Position numbers and translations under genes: made by a program
The notes under the pieces: model-generated
Told to the model about the DNA's origin: nothing
Seen by the model: the letters and a program-made list of their open reading frames with translations, nothing else
Database searches by the model: none
In this document: piece by piece, positions 54,462-63,685 of the stretch
How the letters are laid out: each line of letters starts with the position of its first letter
Position numbering within the stretch: position 1 is the stretch's first letter
Assembly (NCBI RefSeq): GCF_039555335.1
Contig: NC_092637.1
Span: 40,698,526-40,762,525, forward strand
DNA: 64,000 nt
Direction: 5' to 3'
Source of the DNA: Amphiura filiformis
Taxonomy: Eukaryota; Echinodermata; Ophiuroidea; Amphilepidida; Amphiuridae

Positions 54462-54582
54462 GATCCTTCATGTAATTATTTCGTGTAAGCTAATCCTAAC
54501 CCTAAGCCTAATCCTAATCCTAACCCTAATCCTAACACTAATCCTAACTCTAATTTCATGTAAAATTACATGAAGGAATAAC
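54462..54582 (-). repeat. Telomere-like (CCTAAT)n core flanked by inverted repeats
   Basis: A core of CTAATCCTAACCCTAAGCCT-type repeats (54490-54556) is bordered by CTTCATGTAATTATTTCGTG on the left and TTTCATGTAAAATTACATGA plus AGG on the right. The outer CTTCATGTAATT / AATTACATGAAGG pair is inverted. Confidence 0.7.
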
Positions 54583-54913
54583 CCAAATTCTCTTGCATGC
54601 AAAAAATGGACTTTACTGCCACAATTTGCCAAAAGGTGTCAAACAAATGAGTTTATTCATAGAGTACTCTAGCAAATGTTTAAGAGTGTTTTAAATAGAT
54701 GGTTATCTTGTATCGGCAGCCATATGGGAATAGCTAGGTTATATACGTCAGACCAATACACGTCAGACAAATACCGTTACTTTTTTTTTCTTTTCCTTAG
54801 TAATTAATTTGTATATATATATATATTCTAGTTTTGATTTCAAACATGACAATCTTTCAGACACAGTTTGTTATTTCTCTATCTTCCACACTCATACAAT
54901 ATTCAACCTTTGG

Positions 54914-55092
54914 CAGTGGCGGCACCAGGAATTTTTTTTTGGGGGAGGGGGCAAAGTGAATTTTTTTGGGGGGGGGGGCCAAAAGCAACAGGGCAAAATG
55001 CTGCAAAAAGTGGAAATTTTTGGGTTTTTTACTGGGGCAAGAGTTCTGAAGGGGGGGGGCATTTCCCCATGCCCCCCATGTTGCCGCCACTG
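54914..55092. mobile_element. hAT-like CAGTGGCGGCACCAGG element
   Basis: CAGTGGCGGCACCAGGAATT opens and CATGTTGCCGCCACTG closes. Flanks ACCTTTGG and ACCTTAAG agree at six of eight positions. It belongs to the same family as 8675-8863 (shared GGGGCAAGAGTTCTGA interior). Confidence 0.8.
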
Positions 55093-55899
55093 ACCTTAAG
55101 ATATTTTTGATACAAAAACTCATACTCTCCAAAACTTGAGGTCAAGTTTTTGAAAAGGGACAATGAAAGTATAACAACCAAAAAGCTGGAACTTACAAAA
55201 TGAATTATTTGACATATCAGTTTAAGAATAAAAGATGTATTATAGAAAAATAGGTTGCTTTAGTGGTTTTAAAGATGAATAAAGAAATAAAAGTTTTGAA
55301 ATATTTAGTTCAAGAATAAAGGTGGTTGTAGGAAAGTAGGGTGATTCAATCGTTTTAAAAAGGGGACAATGAAAGTAACAAACAAAAAACAGAAAACTTA
55401 CAAAAATACTTTTTGACATCATTGTTCCATTCAAGACTAGTAAAGTTTGTTGTGAAAAAGTAGGTTGCTTCTGGTTTGAAAAAATAAATTAACTGACAAA
55501 ATCAAGAATTACTTTAAAACATACTTATTTGACTTCCCCTCAATCCAGAGAGGACTCAAGTTTCCCTTCATTATAGCATGGCATTGCCATAATGAATCTT
55601 TACATGTACATCTTTACCAGAAGAAAAACTCAAAGATGACATATTGGGAATTCCAATAACTTTTGGATACAATATATCCAGTTCCCAGGTGTACACACTA
55701 AATTAGGGGGAAATCCCTTCATGGCTTGGGGAATCCCACATAGGTTTATGGAACCACAGGCTCAGTCACATTTAAAAAAAAAAGTGTGTCTTTTTTTTTT
55801 TTTTTCGGGGGTTCTAGAATGGTCTAGTCTGCATCACAATGGAAACAAATTGACAAGGGGAACATAAAATTAATGGTCTAGCTTGCTTATCTTGTCAAA

Positions 55900-56250
55900 A
55901 CATTGCCGTAGTGTGAAGGGGGGGGGCACAGACCGTGATTGGGGGAACCAGGCCCTGATGCAGGGTCAGAATTTCGTTGAGAATCGGAGAATCAATTCTC
56001 GCAAACTTAAGATTCTTGTAAACTAGCCTGAATCAAAGTTGATTCTCGCAAACTTTGTAGTTCACACACTAAGTAATTTCCAAGAATCAACTACAAATTT
56101 ATTGGCAAGATTTAATCAAGATTCTTGCGCTGTGAAACGAAATTCTGACCCTTCTGATGGGGGGGCTGTTTTTCAGCAATTTGCATATATGGGATTTTCT
56201 AAATTTTCAAATTGATGGGGGGCACATGGCCCTATGTGTCATGCCACTGT
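55900..56250. repeat. Decayed CAGTGGCGT-type repeats
   Basis: GGGGGGGCACAGACCGTGAT, GGGGCACATGGCCCTATGTG and ATGCCACTGTG are remnants of the hAT-like family. The intervening GAATCAACTTTGATTCTCGC-like stretch is A+T-rich and palindromic. Confidence 0.45.
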
Positions 56251-56348
56251 GTCAAGATGTAAACTTCTAAAACCTGAGAAGATGGTTTAAATTATCTATA
56301 CATGTATAATCTGTTATTTTTATTTATGTTTCAGACCCATAGCACACA

Positions 56349-57425
56349 ATGGATGTCTTCACCCAGCTGGGCGATGCAGTTGGTGACCTCTATTCAACCA
56401 GTTACACCAGCGAACACTCACTCCACTCTCCTGATCTAAGCATCTATGCCGCCAGTCCGCAATCCATATTCATGTACGAACACGACAACGAGCCAATACC
56501 GCTCACCAAATCATCAACAGAGAGCATCAACGTGAGGGGGGCAAGCGGTAACCATGGTAACCCTTTGTTTGATACACCGTGGTCGGAAGAAATGACAGAT
56601 TTGGGATGTAGTCTCGGCAACAGTTTTATGAGTGAAAGCTCCCTCTGCGGGAGCTCATTAAATGACAGTGTAAAAGATGTGTGGGATTTCGCAGCGTACG
56701 ACGACGTGTCGAGCCCGTTGCAACATCCAGACGATGACTTTCTGCATTCCCCGACTTTAGCCGAGTTGAACATGGAAGATAGTACACAAACATATGACGT
56801 GCTGCACGGTGGCGCTGTTCGTCAGAGTGCGTTCACACAGCATCAGCCATTACATCATCAGAAAACAAAACCCGTCCTTATAAAGCAAACCAGCCACAGA
56901 CACAGAACACACGACACAGCGTCTTCACTTAGAAAAGTGCACGCTAGTGGCATCAGTCATGACCGGTATTCCAGTCTCTTCACCATGTCCAAATCGCACC
57001 CAACACCGCTAAACTCACACCAGCAACACCAACCATCATCTCTAAGCCCACAATCACATTCATTGCAGACTCTAGTCAAGACGGAGTGTACAACGGCCAG
57101 GAAGACTAACTCGACTAAATCGTCATCTCTCCCCTCGTCCTCTTCAAACTGTCTTAGCTTCAGTAATTTGCTGGGGAGAAGAACGAGAACATTCACATCA
57201 TCGCCAAGCAACCAAAAGATCAACACAAGATTGTGGTGAAGACGAGCCACCGTGTAACCATAGCGATGATTCGTGGACAGGAAATGGGAGGAAATCAAAA
57301 GTTTTATCCATCAGGAGAAGATGGCTATCAAAGTAAAGCAGGAGCAGGAGGAATCGGAGGATGAAGCGGTGTCGTCACCAACCAAACTGACCTTCAAGAG
57401 ACATGCACATGGTTACACAGTTAAG
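56349..57425 (+). CDS. CREBRF: CREBRF coding exon 1 (N-terminal conserved blocks)
   Basis: The exon starts at 56335 after TTTATGTTTCAG; the ATG is at 56349. FMYEHD (residues 41-46) and the [20 protein letters not shown] block (residues 121-140) match vertebrate CREBRF. His/Gln/Ser-rich sequence and LVKTE follow. Frame is lost at TGA 57237-57239 and regained in the same phase by 57281 ([20 protein letters not shown], then EQEESEDE). If 57236-57280 is a 45-nt intron the exon splits in two. It ends TVK before GTAAGG, phase 0, agreeing with the next exon. Confidence 0.82.
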
Positions 57426-60400
57426 GTAAGGGGGCGTAAAATTGGTATAACCAGAGGGGCATCGCCCTCCCCCAGTTGGGACCAGAGCTGTTAAATTCCC
57501 CTCCCCCTAAAGTCCCTCTCTTAGCCCTAACGCTCCTGAATACTACAAAATACTACTCTATATATGCGCTGTTCGTGCATGCATGCCACGTGGTGTGATG
57601 ACGCAATCGCCCTAAGTGATATATAGGCACGGTTTCACTGGCCAGCGAAGCCCAAGACCCATGGCAAAGTGTCGCCGACCGAGTGCCTGGCATGCGAGGG
57701 TCTCGGGATCGAATCCCACCCAGAGCAAACAACTTCTTTCCTTCTTTTCTCTCTTTATTCTTTCCTTCTTTCCCTTCCGTCGCCAAAAAGCCCCTAGGCG
57801 GTTAGGGTTAGGGAACAATAAGAAGCTCCACCAGAGTAGTTCTTCTGGGGTGAACCAAACCTGCCTGGTTATCAAGTTAATCAATGACAAAGTTATCTCT
57901 GACTGTGACAGGTGCTAATTGTTGCAATAACATTTTAAAACATAAGTACCTGTCAAGTTCAGAGATAACCTTGTCACTGATTAATTTGATAACCAGGCAG
58001 GTTTGGTTCACCCCAGAAGAACTGCTCTGGTGGTGAAAAACTAGTTAAAATATCTTTTGGAGGTTGGATTTTCAATATTTCACACTTACGTTACAGGAAT
58101 TAAGGGAGGATTCGGGGGGAGGGATCAGCCACCTAACCCCGACTCTTAACAAAAGCACTTTTGAACAAACTTTTGGGTTGTTTGCTATTATAAACTACCC
58201 TTATAATGCCCTCATTGTTTGATGCCTACTCAAGACAAGGAGATATATGCAGCTCAAGAATTACTTTAATTCCCGAGACACATGGAGTGCTTATCTGAAT
58301 AAAGATGAAATAGACTCTGAAGGTGACTGCGCTGGTGATCTACCAATGACTCTCTGTTGCTGCTGCTGCCGGAAGATAACCTTTATTACCATAAATGCAA
58401 TTTGTACAGTCTAAATCAATGTTCTCAAGCATGAAGTTCATCTTCTTAGAGTCATGTAAACTGAAGCAACATTCATTTAATTTACCCAACTTGGTACATG
58501 TATGTTATCAATCATTGCTTAGTACTTGATTCAGGTTTAAAGTACGATATAATTTTTTTTTTTTTTAAATTCTCTCGAATTGACCAAGAAAGAAAAAATG
58601 TAACCAAATGACTCGAGAAGTCTACAGACTAGATAATGGGTTCAATTCCTGAGGGTCTTGGAAACTGACAGAAATTTTCATCCTTGATTTGAACCGGGGA
58701 TATCCCTGGATTTTTAGAGAGCAAGTGTAAATCATCTGAGACAGAATAAGAAAATCTTGATTTGAGTAGAAGTCACCAGACAGATGATGGGTACGATTCC
58801 CACAAAGAGGGTCAGTTTAAGAGCAATTTCCACGATTGACCTGGATTTGAACCGGGTAGCCCTGGGTATCCAGCCAGCACTCTTAACCAATTTAGCTATA
58901 TGTGTATTATCATTTCAGAATGAGAAAATCGATTTGAGTAGAAGTCACCATACAGATGATGGGTTCGATTCCCATGACGAGGGTCTGGGAAGCGAACAAG
59001 ATATGGAAGAAGGAAGTGATGACGAAGGAGGAGATGACATTGGCACCATTCTGGAGGAAGATGAGAGTGATGCTTCAGATGCAGAGGATGAAGAGACAGG
59101 TAGGAAATTCGTTGTTGGGCAAGAAAAACCTCCTGATGTGTCATCAGCCCCTGAACATGTTTAAAGCAAAACCTCCTATGTAACCTGTTGGCAGTTTTGT
59201 TTTAAACATGTTCAGGGGCCAAAAGCACATAGGTGATTTTTCCTGCCCTGGTCAACATATCAAAATGGTGTATAATTTCAAGTCTGCATCCTCCATTTTG
59301 AATTCTTTGAAGGGGACATTGGGATGCCATTCTGTCAGTCGGCATGACGTCACTACAAGCTTGCAATAGATTGCTTCTTCGATTGGTTGCTTTTGCTGGG
59401 ATTTGGCTGTTCCATCTCGCCCCCTCGGACACGAAAGGGACACTTACCGTTGCACTCAATGGGGGAAATCACAAAACATGCCATCAAATAAATACCTCTT
59501 GATGAAACACTTGATTTCTTATCAGGAAAATCAACTTTAAATACCAAAGACAATAGAAGGAATAACCCTGATCGAGATATATCACTTTTGGTTCCTTGGT
59601 GAATTTGTCGAAGGTGAAATTGTTTCCATATAAATTCTGTTTTGTCTGTCGAGGTGTAAGTCTGTTCCTCTTTAATGTGGTCAACTGGCTGGATGGGGGG
59701 CCCCTTTAAAATGGGGAGCACCCATTACTAATTAAGGAGGGTCATTATTAGGCCTAAAGGGTTAAAGTTACTAGGGTTTAAGGGGTCATCGTAGAGATCG
59801 GGTCGGGATTGTTACAGGACAGGCAAGTGTAGCCGACAATCAGGCACTACCCTGATTGGAACCGACTCTAACGAGGTCTTTATCTTGGATTATGATCTGT
59901 TCCGCCTTTTCCAGGTACGCCACACATGGGGAGAGCGGATTTGATATGATTTTTTTAACTTTCTTTTTTCATTCTTATAGGTATGTCAGCAAGTTCCATA
60001 CCAGCACCAGCAGGCAAATATAAATCAAGGCGTAGTGAATACGACGACATGACCCCCAACCCTCGCAAGTTACTACACATCGGTAACGAGTTACGTAAGC
60101 TGAATAAGATCATTAGCGACATGGCACCAGTGAGCGAGTTAACGGGGAGTGCGAGAAATCGATGCAGGAAAGAAAAGAATAAGCTAAGCGTCAAGGTAAA
60201 TACATGTATAATTTGTTTTATCATTTGGCTAACTAGTTAACTACATAAATATTTTGTTTCTTTGTGTACCAAAGACCAAGAGGGTGTGTGGGGGTGAGAG
60301 GGCATTTGTTTTTCCTGTCTGTAGGGGACATTGTTTTTGTTTTTTTCACACCAAACAGGGTGATTCATGTCAATCAGCATCATCCCCAGTTGTCAAACTT

Positions 60401-62427
60401 TCAAAGTGTAAACCACCACCCATTTAAAATATTCCTATTTCTCTTTGGAGGTAAGTGGAAGTCCCTGATTTTGCAAACTGTGTAAATCAAAAATCAGGAA
60501 AAAGTATACCCACTCATGTAGTTAGGCGGTAACAACTTGACCTGTGTGTTTTGGTCGCGAGTTGGCCTAGTATGGTTTGTTCCGGTGGACACACACAGCT
60601 TACAGGGGTGTGTGTACTGTGAGCATCATATTGATGCCTGATTTTACAAATTAATGCCTGATCGTCATCGTGGATGGAATGGTAAAAAAAATATAGCACA
60701 ATGTCAAATTTTGAAATTGTCCAAATTTGACAGAGTGATATCATTGCACAAACATCCTAGTACAAACTATATTGCATAGCTCAAATCAAAGTCAACATTA
60801 TATAGAACTAGATTTTGCGGTTCTCGGGTTGGGCGGTTCTCGTGATAGGTCTATTTCTAATTACACCTGTTACCCATATACCTGCCCTGACCTTTTAAAC
60901 TACTATGAAATGCGATATCTCAATGATCAAGACCCGTTGATACTCGCGATATAGCGCACATGCGAAAGCACGCGATGACGCACTTTTCGCTAACGTGATA
61001 GTCTTGGCAGACGGACGGACACGCCGTGATTAGTATTATGATGATATGATGAGTAATGCTACATCTATTTATAATTGTGATTATAATTGTGATTATAATT
61101 GTGATTATAATGTATTTTTGTTTTTGCTCACAGAGCTTGTCGTCTGAAAAAGAAAGCCCAACATGAAGCCAATAAAATCAAGCTGAGTGGCTTGGAAGAT
61201 GAACACAGTAAGTTGTTTCCTTGATATGTTTTTTCTTGAGTGTCCAGGCTTGTAGCGAGAAATTGTTTGAGGCATGAGGATATTTGAAAAGTGGACTTTA
61301 GGCACAACATGCTGCCTGACACAGGGGAGTGTCTGTAGAGGGTTGTCCCTCCCCCATAAATTGACAAATTAAACCATTTCATGCACCATTTTTACAAAAT
61401 ATGGGTTTTAACATACTTAGTACTGTGTATGTAATAGACTAATTCATTCAGCAAGGTGGACTTTGGTGTGGTTTTTTTTTTTTTGGGGGGGGGTATGGGA
61501 GTGCATCCCCCAAAAAAAAAATACCATGTCAGTAGAATTTATTGGACAAAATTTTGAAAGGGAATCGTCCAGTTTTCCTGTTGATCCCCCCTCACATGAC
61601 CAGTAACTGAATGTGCACAAAGCAAAAATTGCTTATTTTAATAATTGCAGTTTGGTTGATTCTGTACCCCTTCCCTGTATAGATCGGTACTCCACTGCTA
61701 GTGAAGTCTAAGCTGTCCTTTGTTCTGTCTGTATTTCGTTCTCGCTATTTCTTGTTCCACAGTTATTTGAAATATTTAACATTTTCATTATCCTCCTCCT
61801 TTTCTCCCTAAAGCTCGTTTGATGTTTGTACTGACTGCTATTAAGAAGGATATGGTGCAACAAGTACAGAAAGAAGATACAAAGTCTAGCTGTACCCTCA
61901 ACCAGAAGCTGGATAATCTCATTAAGACCAATCTGGGTAAGTAATATCTTGATTATTGAAGAGTTTCAGAAAATCACCAAATTGTGAGCAGGATCTGTGG
62001 CAGGCACATCACCAGGTCTGCATGAGGAGGTACAAGCCTTGCTGGTTATTGAATACTTTGTCTCAACTTGAGGAAAGGAGATCAGAGAGCTAACCCGTCC
62101 CAATATCGCTAGAATTTTTTTCCAAGAGTCACCATTGTACCACCCACTGATCGGAGGAACATGTTGCAGCATTTTGAATATTGGCTTTGATCTATCCTTA
62201 TTATAGATTTGATTCAGAGTGCACCCACAAAGCTTTCAAGTGCTGCCATATTGTCTATGTGGTGTTGTGTTTATTTTTAATTTTTTTACCATCAAAGGAA
62301 TTTGTGTTTCTTTTATTTGTATACATTTGCAGGTCAAATGGTGGCAGAGCATACCAACGAGTATGTCAACTTGGTCATGGAAAGGACAGCTCGTGAGAAA
62401 TCTGACCCCAAACCAAAAGGATCCTAG
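56349..62427 (+). CDS. CREBRF: CREB3 regulatory factor (Luman recruitment factor), six coding exons
   Basis: Orthologue of CREBRF, a nuclear bZIP-like regulator that binds and down-modulates CREB3/Luman in vertebrates and is related to fly REPTOR in nutrient/TOR signalling. Coding exons: 56349-57425 (with a stop-bearing 45-nt segment at 57236-57280), 58919-59099, 59981-60195, about 61134-61207, 61814-61936 and 62333-62427. The product is about 570 residues (human 639). Matches to human: FMYEHD (FMYELD), [11 protein letters not shown] (TPTLAQLNSED), HDEGLGSE (HDEGFGSE), [20 protein letters not shown] ([20 protein letters not shown]), [17 protein letters not shown] ([17 protein letters not shown]) and [12 protein letters not shown]. 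The start is the first ATG after an in-frame TAG. The mini-segment and a one-base phase conflict at 60195/61134 need resolving. Confidence 0.92.
57236..57280 (+). other. Stop-bearing 45-nt segment, possible ultra-short intron
   Basis: It starts GTGAAG and ends GTGGACAG. The reading frame is the same on both sides (TG|G = Trp across the junction), and removal deletes five in-frame stops. The donor is weak and 45 nt is unusually short for a deuterostome intron. Alternatives are two compensating indels, because both other frames are open through the region. Confidence 0.5.
57620..57725 (+). repeat. tRNA-like sequence (SINE head)
   Basis: GGCATGCGAGGGTCTCGGGA followed by TCGAATCCCACCCAGAGCA contains a B-box (GGGATCGAATCC) and an anticodon-arm-like CTGGCATGCGAG. 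A C/T-rich tail follows. No clear acceptor stem. Confidence 0.45.
57826..58036. mobile_element. Foldback element with about 85-bp arms
   Basis: CCACCAGAGTAGTTCTTCTG and GGTGAACCAAACCTGCCTGG in the left arm match the reverse of CCAGGCAGGTTTGGTTCACC and CAGAAGAACTGCTCTGGTGG in the right arm. The turn is near 57920-57940 and the interior is non-coding. Confidence 0.85.
58609..58715 (+). pseudogene. Oldest partial copy of the CREBRF acidic exon, with tRNA-like tail
   Basis: ACTCGAGAAGTCTACAGACT, AGATAATGGGTTCAATTCCT and GAGGGTCTTGG align with the exon at 58929-58990. After about 25 bases follows TTGATTTGAACCGGGG, a reversed B-box as in the next copy. It is diverged and not translatable. Confidence 0.6.
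58745..58905 (+). pseudogene. Recent partial copy of the CREBRF acidic exon, with reversed tRNA-like tail
   Basis: It follows GAGACAG, so an AG is present. AATAAGAAAATCTTGATTTG, AGTAGAAGTCACCAGACAGA and TGATGGGTACGATTCCCA are nearly identical to the first 65 bases of the exon at 58919. It would hit TGA at its seventh codon if spliced. Downstream, 58836-58899 read on the minus strand is tRNA-like: TAGCTAAATTGGTTAAGAGT (A-box) and CCCGGTTCAAATCCAGG (B-box). Confidence 0.75.
58919..59099 (+). CDS. CREBRF: CREBRF coding exon 2 (acidic D/E-rich)
   Basis: It follows ATTATCATTTCAG. It encodes [20 protein letters not shown], then [17 protein letters not shown] and a D/E run. HDEGLGSE corresponds to HDEGFGSE in vertebrate CREBRF, in the same acidic region. 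It ends ACA-G before GTAGGA, phase 1, agreeing with the next exon. Bases 58959-58975 form ATGGG-TTCGATT-CCCAT, a perfect tRNA T-arm-like hairpin. Two partial copies lie upstream. Confidence 0.92.
59117..59250. repeat. Foldback family I, copy 2, next to exon donor
   Basis: GGGCAAGAAAAACCTCCTGA opens and GTGATTTTTCCTGCCC closes the element. Inner CCCCTGAACATGTTTAAA pairs with TTTAAACATGTTCAGGGG. It starts 18 bp after the exon 2 donor. The first copy is at 26055. Confidence 0.75.
59981..60195 (+). CDS. CREBRF: CREBRF coding exon 3 (TPNP block, start of basic region)
   Basis: It follows TTCATTCTTATAG and completes Gly. [20 protein letters not shown] and [14 protein letters not shown] are nearly identical to vertebrate [16 protein letters not shown] begins the basic region. 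It ends AAG before GTAAAT in phase 0, whereas the next exon reads correctly only if the junction is phase 2. Confidence 0.93.
60196..61133 (+). other. CREBRF intron 3
   Basis: Non-coding. It contains a repeat-like segment with ACTAGATTTTGCGGTTCTCG and CAGACGGACGGACACGCCGT (about 60807-61027) and a 12-bp tandem repeat (ATAATTGTGATT, 61071-61115). No missing exon was recognised that would reconcile the phases. Confidence 0.5.
61071..61115 (+). repeat. 12-bp tandem repeat
   Basis: Three to four copies of ATAATTGTGATT end about 18 bp before the exon acceptor. Confidence 0.92.
61134..61207 (+). CDS. CREBRF: CREBRF coding exon 4 (bZIP-like basic region)
   Basis: It follows TTTTTGCTCACAG. The frame giving [20 protein letters not shown] matches vertebrate [20 protein letters not shown] and completes the N-x-x-[AS]-x-x-A-C-R basic-region signature. 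Read from the phase-0 end of exon 3 it would instead terminate after about 11 codons. The exon ends CAC-A before GTAAGT, phase 1. Confidence 0.88.
61814..61936 (+). CDS. CREBRF: CREBRF coding exon 5
   Basis: It follows TTCTCCCTAAAG. It encodes [20 protein letters not shown] and [14 protein letters not shown], matching vertebrate NLLFVINSIKQEIVNRVQ and MGQKLEILIKDTLG. It is probably the zipper extension and C-terminal helix. Ends CTG-G before GTAAGT. Confidence 0.93.
62333..62427 (+). CDS. CREBRF: CREBRF coding exon 6 and stop
   Basis: It follows ATTTGCAG. It encodes [20 protein letters not shown] and ends PKGS before TAG. Vertebrates have VAGQTSEFVNQVLEKTAEGNPTGG, so the length and the EYVN/EFVN core agree. 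Confidence 0.93.
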
Positions 62428-63487
62428 ATGTCAGCCTCTTGCAAATCACATGTTTCCATGCCAACAAGTATATATCTGCTCATCAGTCTTATAAACAAGA
62501 ATGGGTGTAGAGAATTCTACCGCAATCCTTAATCTTCTGCTCAGACTGGTGGTATGATTTTCATAGTAAGTTTGTTCACTTCAATATGAAGCGTTTCTGC
62601 TGACTGCTTAAGGATTACAGAGAGTAGGCATACATCATGGCAACCTCTTCTGTTCACGATTTCCTTCACTTCAGTGGAAATTAGTTAAATTCACTAAGGA
62701 TTACGGACAGTGCGTCATGTCAACCTTCTGCAGTTTGCCGTTTCCTGTTCACTTCATCTAAAATGTAAAATGTGCATCATGTCAGCCTTTTGCAGATCCC
62801 TGTTTCTATAGCAACATTAATGAGATGAAAGGAGTGCACAGAACAAAACACAATTACCGGTAATTAATTAATTAAGGATTCACTTTGAAGACATGTCGTT
62901 GAGAATAAGTTAATTTCAGGCAATTAGTCATATCATTTTACACAAAAGGAGAATGGTCCAATCAACAATATAATTGCCTTGTTTTCTCCATGGAGACTTG
63001 GGTATTAGTAGAAAGCCCATATTTTTAATATTCACCTGGTGAAATATTAGTGTTAAAAGATGTTTGTTTGGATTTTTTAAGCCAAAAAGTGTCTTAGTGA
63101 GTTAACCAGCTAATTAATTTTATTCACAAGGAGGAACCTTCAAAATAATGTATGCATGTTTTAGTTGATATCAAAAGAGATCAAAATAATGGCATGAAAC
63201 CATGTGAGAGGAGCGGGGTCAACAAAGGTGGAAATGTGATCAAATTGGACCATTCTTGTTTAACACTTTTCTTCAAGATCTTTGATAGATTCTATATTTT
63301 GCATCCGCATTTTATACCACTGTGTATCAGTTTTCACTTGTTGTGCATAAAAGTTATGTGAAATTTGCTGATTATTTGAAGAATCTGAGGGATTTGCAAA
63401 TTATCCATAACTTTCCTAGGCACAATATGATCTTTTGATGCTCAGGTGGAGTCAGAAAACACATAGAACTATGTGTTTGGTGACTTG
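62428..63487 (+). other. Probable CREBRF 3'UTR
   Basis: Non-coding. No canonical AATAAA was found in the first kilobase, so the transcript end cannot be placed. No hairpins or tandem repeats stand out. Confidence 0.45.
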
Positions 63488-63685
63488 CACTATGGACCAC
63501 AATAGCCTCATCCCAATGGCATAGTCCATTAACCTCAATTACATAATCATACTGCAAAATTTGACCTCAAGTTGCAGAGTACTAGTTTTTGTACCCAAAT
63601 TTTCAAAGGTCATTCAATGAATGTACAAATGTATTGGGGTTTTAAGAACTGTGCCCCTGATAGATGAGCATGTTGTGGGTCCTAG
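63488..63685 (+). repeat. Dispersed repeat, copy 2
   Basis: CACTATGGACCACAATAGCC through TGATAGATGAGCATGTTGTG. It matches 41416-41606 with an extra TTTTCAAAGGTCATTC segment in the middle. Confidence 0.75.

Noticed and set aside
57170..57330. Alternative frames over the CREBRF mini-segment as the real protein
   Set aside because: Both are open, but neither joins in phase to the following exon, whereas frame 0 does. Kept as a caveat rather than as the model.
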